NCBI RefSeq assembly: GCF_000208865.1
Contig: NC_018393.1
Span: 62,001 to 126,000, forward strand
DNA length: 64,000 bases
Direction of reading: 5' to 3'
DNA from: Neospora caninum Liverpool
Lineage: Eukaryota > Apicomplexa > Conoidasida > Eucoccidiorida > Sarcocystidae
Part shown: positions 1-12,512 of the stretch, one piece after another
Numbering within the stretch: the stretch's first letter is position 1
How the letters are laid out: each line of letters opens with the position of its first letter
The notes under the pieces: generated by a model
The model's database searches: none
What the model was told of the DNA's origin: nothing
The model's input: only the letters and a program-made list of their open reading frames with translations
Program-made: the position numbers and the translations under genes

Positions 1-2354
1 GTTCCCACACGAGGCGCTCAATGCGTTGCCAGAAGACCTCCACAGGGCCACATGTGCTCTTTGCCACAGCTCGCAGCCGCCTACAGGAAAGGACACCAAG
101 CAGAAGCAAGGATGCAAGCGGAAACACGGAAAACACCAATCCTCCCTATGCATAGGTACTCAGACTACACACCCGCACCATGCTGAATTCCCGTTGACGG
201 CTGCACGGCTCATCCTGCCTGTTTCGCAACTTTTCACCTCCCGCTGGTGAGCGCGCTGTTCCGAACACGTCGGCGGCTGGGCCGTCACGCCCACGACACA
301 ACTCGATGGCGCACCACTTGGAGGAAGCAGAAACCGCAATGCATCCGAGCACGCGGCTCCCACTGAAACACCCCGCTGGCGCATGTGCAACCATGCACAG
401 CCAATCACAATCTTTGGCGGTCGAGGGTAGCCACCGCCCTCGCAGTGTTCAGTTCCGTCCTCTCCCCTGAGGAGTACTTCAGATAACCACCGCCCTCGCA
501 GCGTTCAGTTCCGTCCTCTCCCCTGAGGAGCACTTCAGATAACCACCGATTGGGAAGCAGTCTGTGACCGGACACCACAGAAAAGTACAGCGCCTTCTCT
601 GTTACGCCCTTTGGTGCTCACCGTTCTTCTTCCTCGGCTTTCATTTGCTTCTTCTTCTCCACAGCTTCCACGTGCCGTCGACACCCTCCAGCGAGCTGTC
701 TGAAGAGTTTCTTCTTCTCTTTATGTTCATCGATGACCAAATCCTGAAAACTTTTTATCTCTTTCTCCAGGATATTCCGGAAGACAACCTCCGGCACTCG
801 CGCTGGCTCCTTCTGCGAGACGGGACCTCCGCCGCCTTCCCCGCGACCAGAAGACCGGCCCATCTTGACGAGGAGTTGCTGCAGCCTCTCCTGCAGACTC
901 TGGATTTCCTCCTGAACGTTTTTCTCCTCCTCCTGGTCCAGGCCTACATCGTAAAGTCCCCCGAGGGACGCCAGAAACTCGCCCATGTCGACGCATCCAG
1001 GGTGCAGGAGATTTCCGCTGTCGTCCACGCCACACATCTTGCACGCCAACTCTGGCGGCGGCTCGTCCGGCAGCTCTTCGCCTCGCTGTCTCGCCTCCTC
1101 TCTCTGCTGTTGAATTTCCAGGAGAACCTGTCTCTGCTCCTCCTGCACTCGCAGAATCGTCCTCGCCCTCTCTTCCTGTCGGCTCCGCGCCGGGTGCCGG
1201 AAGGCTTGCCAGTGGACAGCGAGCTCTTGTCCTGCAGACGGCGAGGCGGGGCATGCCAAGGGCGCACACGGAGACGGGAAAGCTGGGTCGGCAAGCCGCC
1301 ACTCTGCTCCCTGCGACACCAGCCGGCCGCGTAACGCACCGCTCGCAAACGGCTGGTTTCCAGCGACCGAGCCGCCCCAAGTCTCGCTGGTCGCACTGCG
1401 TTTCGGACGTTCCTCTGGGGGCCACCCGCCAGTCGGCGGCTCGGCTGACAAAGCGCCGCCACTTTCCGAAGGATTTCGAGACAAAGACAGCATGCACCTG
1501 CGTTTGCGCCCCTGCCGACCCTGCGTCTGCTCGCCCTGGCCGGTAGACGCAGCGGCGTTCGCTCCAAGACGGTGAGACAGAGGAGCTGTGGAGCCCGACC
1601 TCTGAGTCGGAGACGCCAGAGAAGAGACAGAAGACGAGGGCGGAGACGGGCTGTCCCCCCAGACACTGGTTGGCTGGGGACCGCCGCGATCTGGTCTTGC
1701 TTCGGGCGGGTCGAAGGCGCCGAAGAAAGAAGCACCCTCGGCGCCGAGCACGTGCGGCGGGTCCCGTGATCCCTGTTGCCTCTCTTCTTGAGGACCGGCC
1801 GTCCACGCGTCTTGTGGACGGTCGGAGCCTGCCGCCGCCGTGGCGCACCCCGCTTTGCTCTCGTCTCCGTTTTGCACGCGAGGGGTAAACGGCGGCATGT
1901 CTTGGAAAGGCACGCGCTCGCCTAACCCGTTCCCTCCCATCGTCCGTCGGCGGGGATTCCCGTCGCCGGAGGCTGTTTCACAGTCGAGGGGGGAGGCCGA
2001 CCGGGGGTGTCCGTTGCTGCTCCCTGCGTCGCAGGAAGCGCCAGGGAAGCCCCACTGGTGCCGCGCAGGCCGGTCGTTCAGAGACATACGGGGACGCGCC
2101 ACACTCTTCGGGTCTTCACGCGCCTCGGAAGATGAGGGCGGGGCTCGAGAGTCAACACCGGAGGAGGAAGCAGAAGCTACATGGCTGGGGACGCACCCCG
2201 GCTGCGGAACCGAACCGCCTCCCAAAGACCCGCCCTGGCAGTCACTGCCGAGAGCCGGCGGTGGGTTCCGCACCCAGGTGGAAGAGCCAGGCAGACCAGA
2301 CACCGACTCCTTAGACGAGACGCCGCGATTCAGTTGCCACTGGGGCGGCGGCAT
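1..2354 (-). CDS. HSA-domain protein, probable SRCAP/INO80-type SWI2/SNF2 chromatin remodeller (N-terminal part, runs off the left edge)
   Basis: Two exons are visible: 622..2354 (ATG at 2354 with A at -3) and 1..80, split by a 541-nt intron (81..621; donor GTGAGC, acceptor CTTTCCTGTAG). Both exons are in phase 2, so the join makes an Arg codon and reads on without a stop. The first about 390 residues are disordered (Ser, Gly, Pro, Arg). Next come a Gln/Glu-rich helix, a short CKMCG segment and a basic helix ending EEEERRRLRAVAKSTCG, which continues across the junction into GPVEVFWQRIERLVWE. The helix followed by FWxRIExLVWE is the pattern of an HSA domain, which in SWI2/SNF2 remodellers (SRCAP/SWR1, INO80, BRM) and EAF1 binds actin-related proteins. 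No helicase motifs are in the window; they would lie to the left. I recall a T. gondii SRCAP gene with an ID close to that of NBP35, which fits but is from memory. HSA is fairly secure; the subfamily is inferred. Confidence 0.75.
431..542. repeat. Tandem duplication, 2 x 56 bp, inside an intron
   Basis: Positions 431-486 and 487-542 are direct repeats that differ at only two positions (both T/C). A third, partial copy of a few bases (CCACCG) follows at 543. The repeat lies wholly within the intron of the HSA-domain gene. The near identity points to a recent duplication. No coding role is seen. Confidence 0.9.
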
Positions 2355-5300
2355 CGTGAGCGTAGAGAGGACGGGAGGGCGGGCGGGAGCGCTAGACGGT
2401 TAGCCATGAAGAGACGCAGCGGGCACAGTGCAGCAGTGGCAAACCATGTTGCGAACGGGAACCTCGCCTCGAACAATATCCAAGGGAAGTTCGCCGGTTC
2501 CCTTTGGCCGGCGAGAGTAGACGCGCTCACTGGTTTTGCCGGGGCGTGTTAAGCGAAGATCTATGAATGCAATACCGAAGCAGATTCTCCACGGTGGTCT
2601 GCAGTCTAACTTCCTACTGCAGCGACAACACGCGAAACCCAGAGGAACGAATAAATTTCCCGCATGCGCACTCCGGAACGAGCGTAACAGCGGGCCTAGA
2701 GCTGTTTCGCGTCACATAGCACCGCTGGAGAGCAGGCGTCAGATGTCGGTGCTCTCCTCCGAACAGCACATCGAACGCATTCTATGCGGCGAAGGAGGGT
2801 TCTCTCTTAGATGGCATGCGTGCCAGCACAACTTCAAGATCCTCAAAAATGTCAGTTGCAACGAGGGCCTCGAGAAGGCCCTGACCTGAGAACCTCCCGA
2901 GAACGGAGATGCCGTGAGGCCAGGCAGGCAACCAGGGAAGCTGCGTCGACAGCCGGTTGAAAGGACAAAACCAAAAGACAAGCAAAACCAAGTGTGCCGA
3001 AAGCAAGGCAGCAAGTGGTGGTCTCTTCGGACCTTCTGTTGAAGGATGGGTCAGATATCCGCGTGAAACAGAGGACGACTGGAGGCGTGGACAGTCTTCC
3101 CGGTATCGGAGAAAAGGGGAGCGGAGAAGATTCGGCGCAGAAAGCCTGAAAGCGATTGACACACCATCTAGCTGATCTGGACAGGACGTTAGTAATGCGT
3201 TCGACTATCGGGACAAGAAAACAAAGAAAAACGTGTACAAGCTACCCGTTGCCGTTCACCGTGGGGTCTTCTTTTCGCTCACTTCCTGACAGCTCAAGGA
3301 AGGGTATCGCGATTGACCCCAGGATCAGTCAGCGAAGGAACACGTCCAGAAAAGTCGAAGATGGCAACAGATTTCGGTACGATCTAGAGAAGAGAAAAGA
3401 CGGGAAAGGCAGTTACGCAAATCTGAAAATCTTTCCAGGATTGCGCTCATCGCCCACTGCGCAGCCACCGCCGTCGATGGCAGTACCATCCGGCAGACCT
3501 GGGGCTCAAGGTCACCTCACCAGGAAACCCTGAACAAGATACAGATTCTCACACGAGAATCGTTGCAACATGAAAACAAATTCGTAGTTTCGAGACAAGT
3601 GAACTACAGGGGGGGAGGGACACTGCAACCGTGTGGACAGTCCACTTGGAGCTGATGGAAGCGAGGAGGATGAGCACTCGCGAACTGCAGTCCTCGCAGA
3701 TGCACGGCAGCTCACGAAAATGAGTGAAATCGCGCGACAGAAAAACAGATAGGTCTAAATACGTAAAAAGGTTCCTGGCACACCATCATTTGGCGGGCGA
3801 TCCATCGTCCAGTGTTCACTTCTTGCCACTGCTTTCTCAAGGGCCGTCAAGCTAATTGGCTTTTCGATTATAAGCCGTGCGAACACCGCCCGAGGAAGAC
3901 CACTTCTGTGGTCTTGAGAAGACAGTGGCGCATTGTCGGGGACAAACAGCAAAGGATCCTTTTGACCAACAGTTGCGTTGTCCCTTTCCTGTTTTCTTAG
4001 GCTGAGAGGCACCTCCATGCCGGAGATCAGCCTTTGTTGAAAGCACGTTGGCCATCCGTGCGCCCGCCAACGGTGTCTCGCTTTCGGTCCACTTCCCGCT
4101 TCCTTACAACGATGCAAGGCAATGGATCATGGCATCCGCCACAGTTGCTATATGCGTGCGTCCCACACATCTGCGACGCAGACCGTGAGTATCGTTCCCT
4201 GCCAGCTTTGTTCACCCCGTCAAAAGGTGGTACGGGACAAAGCACGCGGAATCCTTCTGTAGCGAATAACCTAGCGGGACGTCCCAGTGCTTTTAGGGTA
4301 GAACGGCTGATCACAGGTGTGAGACGCAAGACACGCTTGGGACGACCTCCCCTGTGGCGAAATCATTAACCAGTAAAGGGCCGCATCTTCCTGTCTTGCA
4401 CTGGTGAAAACACGTTTTCCAACGTTGTTTGTCGGGGGGGTCGGCGGGGAGGGGCGTACCCATGTTGACAATCCTTTGGGCGTGGCATCGCGCGTCGCTC
4501 GTGGCAGGACACACACCTGTAGTCTCAGAAGGCAGTAGTGCAAGGACACTACGAGAGGAATGAATCCTGTATGGGGGAAAACCCGGATACAACAGTCCAG
4601 AGACTACCACGTTGGACCTGCTCGTTCTCGGGTAAGCGAGGCCTCCGAGTAGTTCCTGTGGCAGACATGAGGATGAGCGACACGCCTGTCTAGAGTTTCG
4701 ATCCAGCTGGCAGGGCAGAGCCCCCTTGTGGCTCGCATAGGTATTGGAAATGATATGGTCGTCACCACTGCGATCTAGGTGGCAAAATTGTAGGCCGGTT
4801 AGCCTGGGGGTTGCGCCTCCTGTGGATTCGCTGAGACAGGTGATCTAGGAAGCCTCCACAGGAGAGGCGGGAGTACGCGGACCACGCCGATGGACAATGC
4901 AGCGAAACACCCACAAAAAGGCCCTGTCAGAACCAACCTCTTCTGCATCACCTCAGCAACCACAGGCTAGTGTAGCATGTAGAGAGCGTAGACCGCCATG
5001 TCTTCCTTAAGTAGGCGTACAACTGAATCCGCAGAGTACACCATTATACTCGTGCGGCCCCAGGAGAATGAGGAATCTGTACAAACCGACGTGTGTTAGA
5101 CGCTTTCTCTACATCATAGGCCACGTGCTGAAACTGTTTGAAACCCAAGCTGAGCGCCCTGCGAAAGAGCCTGATATGCATGGAACACACGAACGATACT
5201 TCAAACGGTAGGAGCGGGTTTCCGCCGCTTGAGGCAGCAGCTGGACACCATCTCATTTATATTAAACAAGAATCCACACTTCCCTAGTGTTTTCGCAATC

Positions 5301-5993
5301 CGGCGTCCGGGCAAGCATACGTCTTTTAGGTTATTGTGTGTACACTGCGCGATTGTCGCCACGGAACCAAACCATTACAGCGGCAGGTGGCCCTAGCCTG
5401 TTCGCAGTTTCTCTAGCCTGCAACAACTCGCGTCCACGGTTCCCTTGTTTGCACAGTTCGTCGAATCGTATTACTCATGCGGAGTAACCTGCACCAGTCG
5501 CTAGAATTGCACTTGTGCCCTGCTGCAGTGCTTCTGCTGCTAAGGAATCACAAAGCGCGTCTCGCTCCACCTCTGTGCGAAGGCTACCGAGGCGTGCGCA
5601 TTTTGACGAGCGGCTCTGAGAGGAGGCAGGGAAGTAGTTGAGGCACAGCCACTGAGCACAACGATGCCGCACGGACAGCGAGTCCCTTTCAATGGCTTCA
5701 GCGTTTGCAATAAACGTTCACGTCGCGAATGGATCGCCGGGCATCCCAACGAAAAAGGAGTTTGCAGAGCGTGCAGTGACACGCTTCAGACGAATGCACC
5801 TTGAAGGAGCAGACAAAACGACGAATGCTCGCCCGCAGCTGGGCATGTAGACCTCCACGCGATAAGAAACCACCCAGTTTGTTGGAGACATAAAAAACTT
5901 TCAAAAGGTGATGTACCAAATTCGGCCTCAGCCGAAAGAATATAAAGGAGACGCTCTGCATTGGCGATACGTCTGGTGCCCACGGCCTGTGTG
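2355..5993. other. Gene-free stretch between two minus-strand genes
   Basis: About 3.6 kb lies between the start of the HSA-domain gene (2354) and the stop of GPI1 (5994), both on the minus strand. It should hold the promoter and 5' leader of the former and the 3' UTR of the latter. Short open frames exist on both strands, but none has family motifs or joins to another in phase. GCATGC cores occur at 2662 and about 2815, and an AGAGACG motif at 2410-2416 just upstream of the 2354 start; both resemble published T. gondii promoter motifs. Base composition from 3,000 to 5,990 is unremarkable. I see nothing else I can support. Confidence 0.5.
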
Positions 5994-8900
5994 TCACTCT
6001 GCCTTGTTGGTCGACCTTTTGAAATGGATCAGCCGGCCAGAAAAAATGGACGGAAAAAGCGTGCCTGGCGAGAAAGGCCAGAAGGTTTGACTCAGTGCCT
6101 CTTTAAAAGTAGGGAGCAAGATTTCGCCCCAACTCACTGGATGGGTCTGCAGTTCAATATACGTTATTCGATTTTGGCAGGCACATCGTGGAGCTGGACC
6201 GGGTCTAGACCAGCAGGGGAGGTTTCCGTTCGGGGTGTGAGAGTCAGTGGAGTGGTTTAATTTCCCCTGTAAGCTGCCGACTGAGTGTCGTGGCAACTCG
6301 ACGCTGGGAACCAACTCTGAACCTGAGCTGTCTTCCAGATGGGGTTGACTGAGTTCTACTGAACAGTCGACCGCCAGAGTTGCTGCTTTGCCACTGCTTC
6401 CCTCTTGACCATTTTGCACTTGCGTCGACGAGCGCTCGCTACTTCCTCCTTTCGCGTTGCGACTTTTTCGCGTTCCCATCGTCTCGTCATCTGCAACTTG
6501 CTTCCTGGGCGCCTGTGTGCAGCAGCCGTCTTCCAGCACGCGAACACTAATCGATCCAGGAAAGAGGCCAGGGTAGATGAGCCGCAAGAGAAGGAGAGAC
6601 AGCGGCAGCCGGCGGACCAGCAGCGCTACAAGGCGCAGCATGCTGTGGACGAAAAGGATGGAGAGCCAAATAATCGCAAAGGAGAAGTAAAAGACAAAGA
6701 CAGTCGGGAAGAGGCAACTCATGATAGTAAAGAGTATGCATCCCATTAAGAGCTGGTCAAGCTCAAACTCGAGTGTATCTACCCGATGACGCAGAATATT
6801 CCGCTTCTTTCCCCTGCAGCAGACAACACGCAGCGCAGCAACAGCCACCAGAGCTACCGTGTTCGTGCGTTGGTGTTTGCATTCCACATATCGACGGTCG
6901 AAAATGTTGAAGAAGAAAGAAAGCCACCTCTTTGTGATCTTTTAAGGCGCCTCCAAATTTGCTTGTTTCCCATCCTGTCAGCCTCTGCAGCTCTTCTCCG
7001 CCGGCCACGGGCTTTCTGCATCGCGGTCCTCGTGCGGGAAAAACGTCCCGTGCAAAGGGAGATGAAAGCTGATATCCATTATCTTTCTTGCGGCCGTCGC
7101 CTGATGAGACAATACACGCTGGACTACAGTAGAAAGCACGAGACATAGAAAGTACCGTTTGTGCCCCACACAACTGGTAGAAAGAAGTTTTCTTGGAGTT
7201 CCCGCAAACGCCTGTTTTTCGTAGAAGGACGGGCTAGCAATCCTCCCAGGCGATAGTGGCTACATTGGCTTCCTACGAGGCAGATTCCGGCGGAAGAAGA
7301 ACGGGGCGAGAAGCATGTGGTAAAAGCGGTCGAAACATCTACCCTAAACGCGCTTCCCAGTGCCTTGAGTTCTGACCCCGGGTCAACCCTTTGCCTCGGC
7401 ACATCGTTCTCGGATTTTCAACAAGGAGATAGACTTACCGAAACATGGTAAACAGGGTGCAGAGGCACTGACATGAAGTCTCCATCAGTTTCGCACAGAC
7501 CATGTAGATGTAAAATACGTGAGCAGTTGAAAAGAGCATTAAATCGGCGGCAGTGGCGAAGAAGAACGCGCCTCCCCACGCCCAGCCCCGGGTAGGTCCT
7601 CGCCAGCTCAAAACGGCGCCGAAGGCTAACGTGACAAATTCAACGCCAATGTGAAAGGTGGAACAGGAGACCAAGTTTATGAGAGGCCGGAAGAGCGAGC
7701 CGGGGCACCCGTCCTCGTCGCCGACGTCGAGATTTGCGGGCCTGCGACGGCCGTTCTCTTTCTGAAGAAGGGCGAGGGAGCGGGAGTTGTCGGGTAGGAG
7801 CCAGCCGGAGAGAAACGAAAAGAGGGAGAGCAGCAGGGCCAGAGGCAAAGCAAGCGTTCCACTGTTGGATCCCCAGAGATCTGCAAAGAAGTCGTAGAGG
7901 ACGGAAGCAGCCTCGTTCCAGTAATGCAGCGTGGTCAGAATGAGGGACCCGAGAATACTGCCTAGATTCGGGTTGAGCTTGAATCCCGCCGGGTTATCCA
8001 TCAGCCACCGCACGTGATCTGCGAGGAGTCGCAGGTGGAGGAAGCAGTAGGCGCGCGAGAAGAGCGCAAACAGAGAAGGAGGAGGACCATACAAGAGGCA
8101 ACTGGCTGCCGACGAAAAGCAGAGGGGGATCGAGGAGAGATCGGCCCTGAGTGCATCGCTGGCGACCTCTGTGCCGCCGCCGTCAGTTAGCATGGTGGCC
8201 GTCGGCCCGAGAGGCCGCAGAAAAGAATAGGTACAGGAAGATTGCCACGCCGGCTGAAGACACGATTCCCAAGGGTCCAGCTGCGGGCAGTAAAGATCGG
8301 CCTTCCCACGGTCAAATTCGAGCAGGAGAGCAGAGCTGTCGACTGCGGAGCAGATCTCTCTCCCGCTCTCGGGAGGCGACTGCGCCAGAGGGGAGAAGGC
8401 TGAGAACGGCAAACAGGAGCGACAGGAAGAGGGGAGCACCAGACCCGTGACCAGGATGGCTAGCAAGTGGGGGATGAACAGGCCAATCAACAAATCCAGA
8501 CCGATCGCCGTCACGACGCCCAGAATCCGCAAAGGCGCCACTGACAAGTACCACGGCAGGCGCTTCGGGATAGGGCAAGCGAGTGAAGGCGCGGCAAGCA
8601 GCCTGTCGGCTTCGGAGGCCGACACCAACGAGAAAAACTCACATCGGGGGCAGACTGACGGCCGTTCCCTTCCCCTTGACTGGTCAAGCGTGTCGGACTC
8701 GTTGGCGGAAACATCGCGCCTCTTATCCTTTGCCCTCGATCGTTTTCTCCCATGCAGGGAACCCTGCGGTCCTTCCGCTCCACCGGCTCCTTTCTCGTCC
8801 ACTCCACTGCAAATCTCTTCCCCACAGGAACAGCGCGACGGCTCCGGTGACACAGGAAGGCTGGCCGCGTCCCAGTGCTCTCTCCCTGACGCCCTGGGCG

Positions 8901-11154
8901 ACAGTTCAACCCCAGTTTTCGGCTTTTTCCAGTGGTCGACGACACCGCCGCTTCGCTTGGCCCCTGGGTCCATCCGTTGTTCTCGCGAGTGCGAGGAAAC
9001 GGCGTGCATGTCTCTCTCTCGGGAGTGCATGTAGCGCCGCAACAAAGGCGCACACGCCGCGAGAGAAGACAGAGAAGACAGCAGGTGATCCGCAGTGCCC
9101 CAGAAGAAGGGCTGCGGCTCGTTTCTCTTGTTCGGCGTGCTACCGGACCCACTCCCATTCAGCTTTTCAAGGTCGCAAGGACTCTGGGAGCGCGCGCGCG
9201 CCAGACGGCGGTCTGCTCCTGGGTACACGACGAGGACGCCGTGGTACCAGAGGAGCTCGAAAAAGCGGAATAAAAAGTAGACAAGGAACAACGCGAGACT
9301 AGAGAACCTCTTCTGGAGTGCGCGAAGACCGCGGGTGGGGCACCCCGGCGTCAAGTTCTGTGGGAAGAAAGAAGACGCAAGAGAGAAGAGATAGGCAGAA
9401 GGACTGCCTTCGTCGGCCGCCTCACTCTTTGTGTCCTCGGGGTCCTCGCCGTTCTGCCCTTTTGACCGCTGTTGCCGCTCGAATCGGGACCGACGTGAGC
9501 GCTCCGCGTGTTGCCACGACGTCAACGTCTTCGACACGCTCGCAACCACTTTGGCAGTGCCTTGCAGGTGAAGCCACACCACTTCGAGGGTCTCCTCTGT
9601 CCGTTGCTGCGCGTCATCACCGTTTCCTTTCTGAGCCGTCGCCTCTGCCTTCTCTTCTTTCACCGGGCCGTTGTGTGGGGCGTGGCTGCGCGCTCTCTGT
9701 CTCCTGCGCTGCGCGTCGGCTTTGTGGCCGTTGCGAAGGGGACGAGACAGCTCGGCGCCCTTCGCCCCTTTGTCAGTTTCCCGGCCTTTGGCCTGCCTCA
9801 AACCGTCGCCGCCGGCCCGTCCATTTCGCCGCAGCGAGCCGGTTGCCCCGTCCCCTGTCTCCGTTGCCCCTGCGGAGAGCCCGCGTGCCTCCGGGGAGTC
9901 TGCGCGCTGGGCCTCTCCCTTCTCCCTCGGAAAGTCTGCAGTTTCTCTCCACAGCAGCGGGCGCTGGAGCGCCTCTATCAACTCCTGAGTCTTCACAAAA
10001 CAGCCCGACGCCGAGTCGGCGGACGCCAAGTTCATCCGTTCCTCCGCTGAGACGCCTTCTCCAGTGAAGCCGTGGTGCGTAGGCAGGCGGAGCAGAAAAA
10101 TCTGGACGGGCTTCAGAGCCCAGTCTCCCTGCCGGTCGAGAGGACACATTCCGTACGGCACCTCGCCCCGAGAGAAAGGCGGGTCAGCTGGAAGCTTTTC
10201 CGGCCCAGCGGGAGACGCCTTGGCGGCGCGAGAGAAGCCACGGAGGCGACGCAGACCGGTTGAAGGCCTGGGGGCCTGCGCGGGCGCGGCGGCAGCCACC
10301 GGGTCGGACTCGGTCGGAAGAGGAGCGAGCAGGCCGCAGGCAGAACCGGAGACCGCCTCTGGGAGAGCATCCTGACGAGCGAAGAAAGGGACAGGAAGCC
10401 CCGTTTGGGAATGAATCGAGACTTCAATCCAAAACGCGTTTTTTTCACCGGCGAAACCTACGGCACGGGGCGACGCTTCCGACGGCGCCCCAGACGGGCT
10501 TGGCTGAGAAACGTCCTGGAGAAACGCGTCAGTCGAGAGGTCTCGATGCTTCTCCGAAAGCGAGCTCCGCCCCAAGAGGCGGCAAGACGGCCCCGCTGGG
10601 CTAAAGCTATCAAGAGAGACAGGGCGACCGGGAGGACCAGCGCCGCCTGGAACCGCCGCGTCGTCCCTGCCCCGCCACCAGCCTAAAATCCGCAACGGAG
10701 GAGACACGCGCACACCCTTGCTGTCCGGCCGTTCCTGGCCGTCTCTCCAATTGCGATGTATCCAACTGTTGCTGAACTTGGCTCTCTGCGGCGCCCCCGC
10801 AGGTCCACAGGGCCTTTCGCTCTTCACCGGCCTTTCGCCTCTGCCGTCTTGATCCTCGCTCCCGGCTGCGTCAGTGTCTCCTCGTTCGTCTCCGGCCTCG
10901 TCTCTTGCTTCACTCTCTGCGTTGTCTGCCTCCCGCGCATCTACCACCTCTCTTCGCGCGAGGGAGGGCGCGGAAGAAATCCGTTTCTGAGCGTCGGCGA
11001 ACAAGCGCGCGGCAATGTGGAAGGGTAGCGGCGGAAGCAAGGCGGCGACGATGGCCGTCGACTCGCCGAGAACCCACCCGGTGATCCATCCTGGAGACGA
11101 AGACAGAAATTCTACAGGAACAAAGAGGCGGAAGGGGTACGAGGAGACATTCAT
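5994..11154 (-). CDS. PIGQ: PIG-Q/GPI1 subunit of the GPI-GlcNAc transferase
   Basis: Two exons, 7439..11154 and 5994..6813, are joined in phase 2 (donor GTAAGT, acceptor CTGCTGCAG) and give about 1,511 residues. GPI1/PIG-Q belongs to the ER complex that moves GlcNAc from UDP-GlcNAc to phosphatidylinositol, the first step of GPI-anchor synthesis. The N-terminus (PVEFLSSSPGWITGWVLGES) matches the start of PIG-Q. The conserved core is in the C-terminal half: FFELLWYHGVLVVYPGAD, then about residue 1035 WLMDNPAGFKLNPNLG, several membrane segments, and across the junction MFR|GKKRNILRHRVDT followed by FELDQLLMG and more membrane helices, ending with PVSWGEILLP near the C-terminus. An ATG at 11271 is in frame, but 11154 has the better context (GCGACCATGA) and lines up with the family start. 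The protein is more than twice the usual length because of disordered, charged insertions between the N-terminal segment and the membrane core. An in-frame intron inside the long first exon cannot be excluded. Confidence 0.9.
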
Positions 11155-12512
11155 GGTCGCACGGGTCGGGGCGGGGGGAGGCAGGGGCGAGGAAGGGGAC
11201 AGAAGGAGCCAGGCCAGCAAGAAGAGAAGACAAATACGGGAGAGAGAAGACACGAAATCAACGGGATACATAGAAAGAAAGGCGCTTGTACCGCTGCCAG
11301 AGAGGCGACGCGGAGGCCTCCGTCGCAGGGGAAAACGACGCAGACGAGCCTCCTCTCCGCCGATGGTCCGCGAAGACGGTGGAAGAAAACGAACGAGTCT
11401 TCTTCATGGGAGATGCCAGACAAACGACATAGAGTCACGTAATTCAACTTTGCGTCAAGACACGAGCTCTCCAAGACGGCAGAGACCCGGAATTGCGCGG
11501 GCCAGCACGGGAAGCTGAGGCCGGGCGAGAAGGCAAAACGAGGAGAAAAAGAGAGAAAGCCGCCTCGCAAGAGCGCCACCAAAAAGACAGAACGAGACTC
11601 TTTGGAGACAACCAGAGATCTGAGGGGTGGATGTCCAGAAACAACAGCGGAAATGTGAGACAACCACGGACACTTTGGGCACAACACGGGGACGGCTGTA
11701 CCCATCGACGGTCATCGCTTTGCTTGCGCGGGTAAATGCATGCACAAATTATCTCAACCGGGTGAAGGCCATGCGGAAAAATCGAAGTTGTGAATACCGC
11801 GTGCTCCTTTTCGTCCGAATCGCTTCTGCTACTTTTTACCAACTCAAAAGGTTTTTCCTTACACAAGGTTTGCCCGCCTCGTGGATGCCGCGTCTGCGCT
11901 TTAGCTGCGCATGTGGCGTCACAGCCCTCACAGGCACTCAGGCAATCGACAGCTTGGTCAGAAGAAGTCTCCGAGCCTCTTTTCGGATCTCGAGTTCCTC
12001 ATTTTCTGGCCATTTCCTGTCTGGTGACTGCTCTGCGTCTTCCCGCTCCTCCGCACGTGCCTGTTTCTGCCTCTTCGCAACCTGATTCACGACGTAGGTG
12101 AGCTTCGTTTTCTCAAGTTCGGCGAGTCTCGTTGACGGCGCGCCAGATCCTCCCTCGCAGATTCTCGGCTGCTCTTCTCGTTTGTGCCTCGCACCCCTCT
12201 TCACTGGAAAGACGCTAGAAACCCATCTCTCGCGCCACAAAAAAAAATAGAACGGCTCGCGCCTGCTTTAGCCTCCCCCATTGTCATGTCGCACCGCCCC
12301 TGGCTAGTTGTCCCTCGCGGCGAGTTCGCCCGCTCTTGGATCTCTTTTCCGTGGAGTTTCACAGGCCGCAAATTCTCCTCGAGTGCGTGCAGGAGAGTGC
12401 TTGCTCTTGCCTCCGTACCCCACCTTTTCGCCGCACGCCTGCAGCCTCTCTCTTGCTGATAACACGGCAACACCACGCGAAGGCCCCCCCTCTCGGGTCT
12501 TTCTTGCCACCA
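11155..12512. promoter_or_regulatory. Divergent promoter region between GPI1 (-) and DUS (+)
   Basis: This interval holds the 5' leaders and promoters of two head-to-head genes. From 11155 to about 11650 the + strand is purine-rich; from about 11800 to 12500 it is pyrimidine-rich. Each gene's sense-strand leader is therefore pyrimidine-rich, and the bias flips near 11.7 kb. A TGCATGC motif lies at the flip. No TATA box can be assigned, as is usual for this group. Open frames here have no recognisable content. Confidence 0.5.
11737..11743. promoter_or_regulatory. TGCATGC motif at a divergent-promoter switch point
   Basis: This is a palindromic TGCATGC. The motif is over-represented in apicomplexan promoters and is bound by some ApiAP2 factors. 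It lies between the starts of GPI1 (11154) and DUS (12513), where the purine bias changes strand. Seven bases alone are weak evidence; function is inferred. Confidence 0.35.

Noticed and set aside
5994..6887. A separate minus-strand gene of about 297 codons
   Set aside because: Its start is intron sequence. From 6813 on it aligns with the C-terminal membrane part of PIG-Q and joins in phase to the upstream exon.
8312..10604. Plus-strand frames of 100-250 codons opposite GPI1
   Set aside because: They are antisense to the GC-rich coding exon of GPI1 and have no family content.
11155..11271. Start of GPI1 at 11271 with a signal-like N-terminus
   Set aside because: Its ATG context is poor, while the ATG at 11154 has a strong context and matches the family's N-terminus.
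12336..12512. Start of DUS at 12336
   Set aside because: The codon there is TTG. The first in-frame ATG is at 12513.
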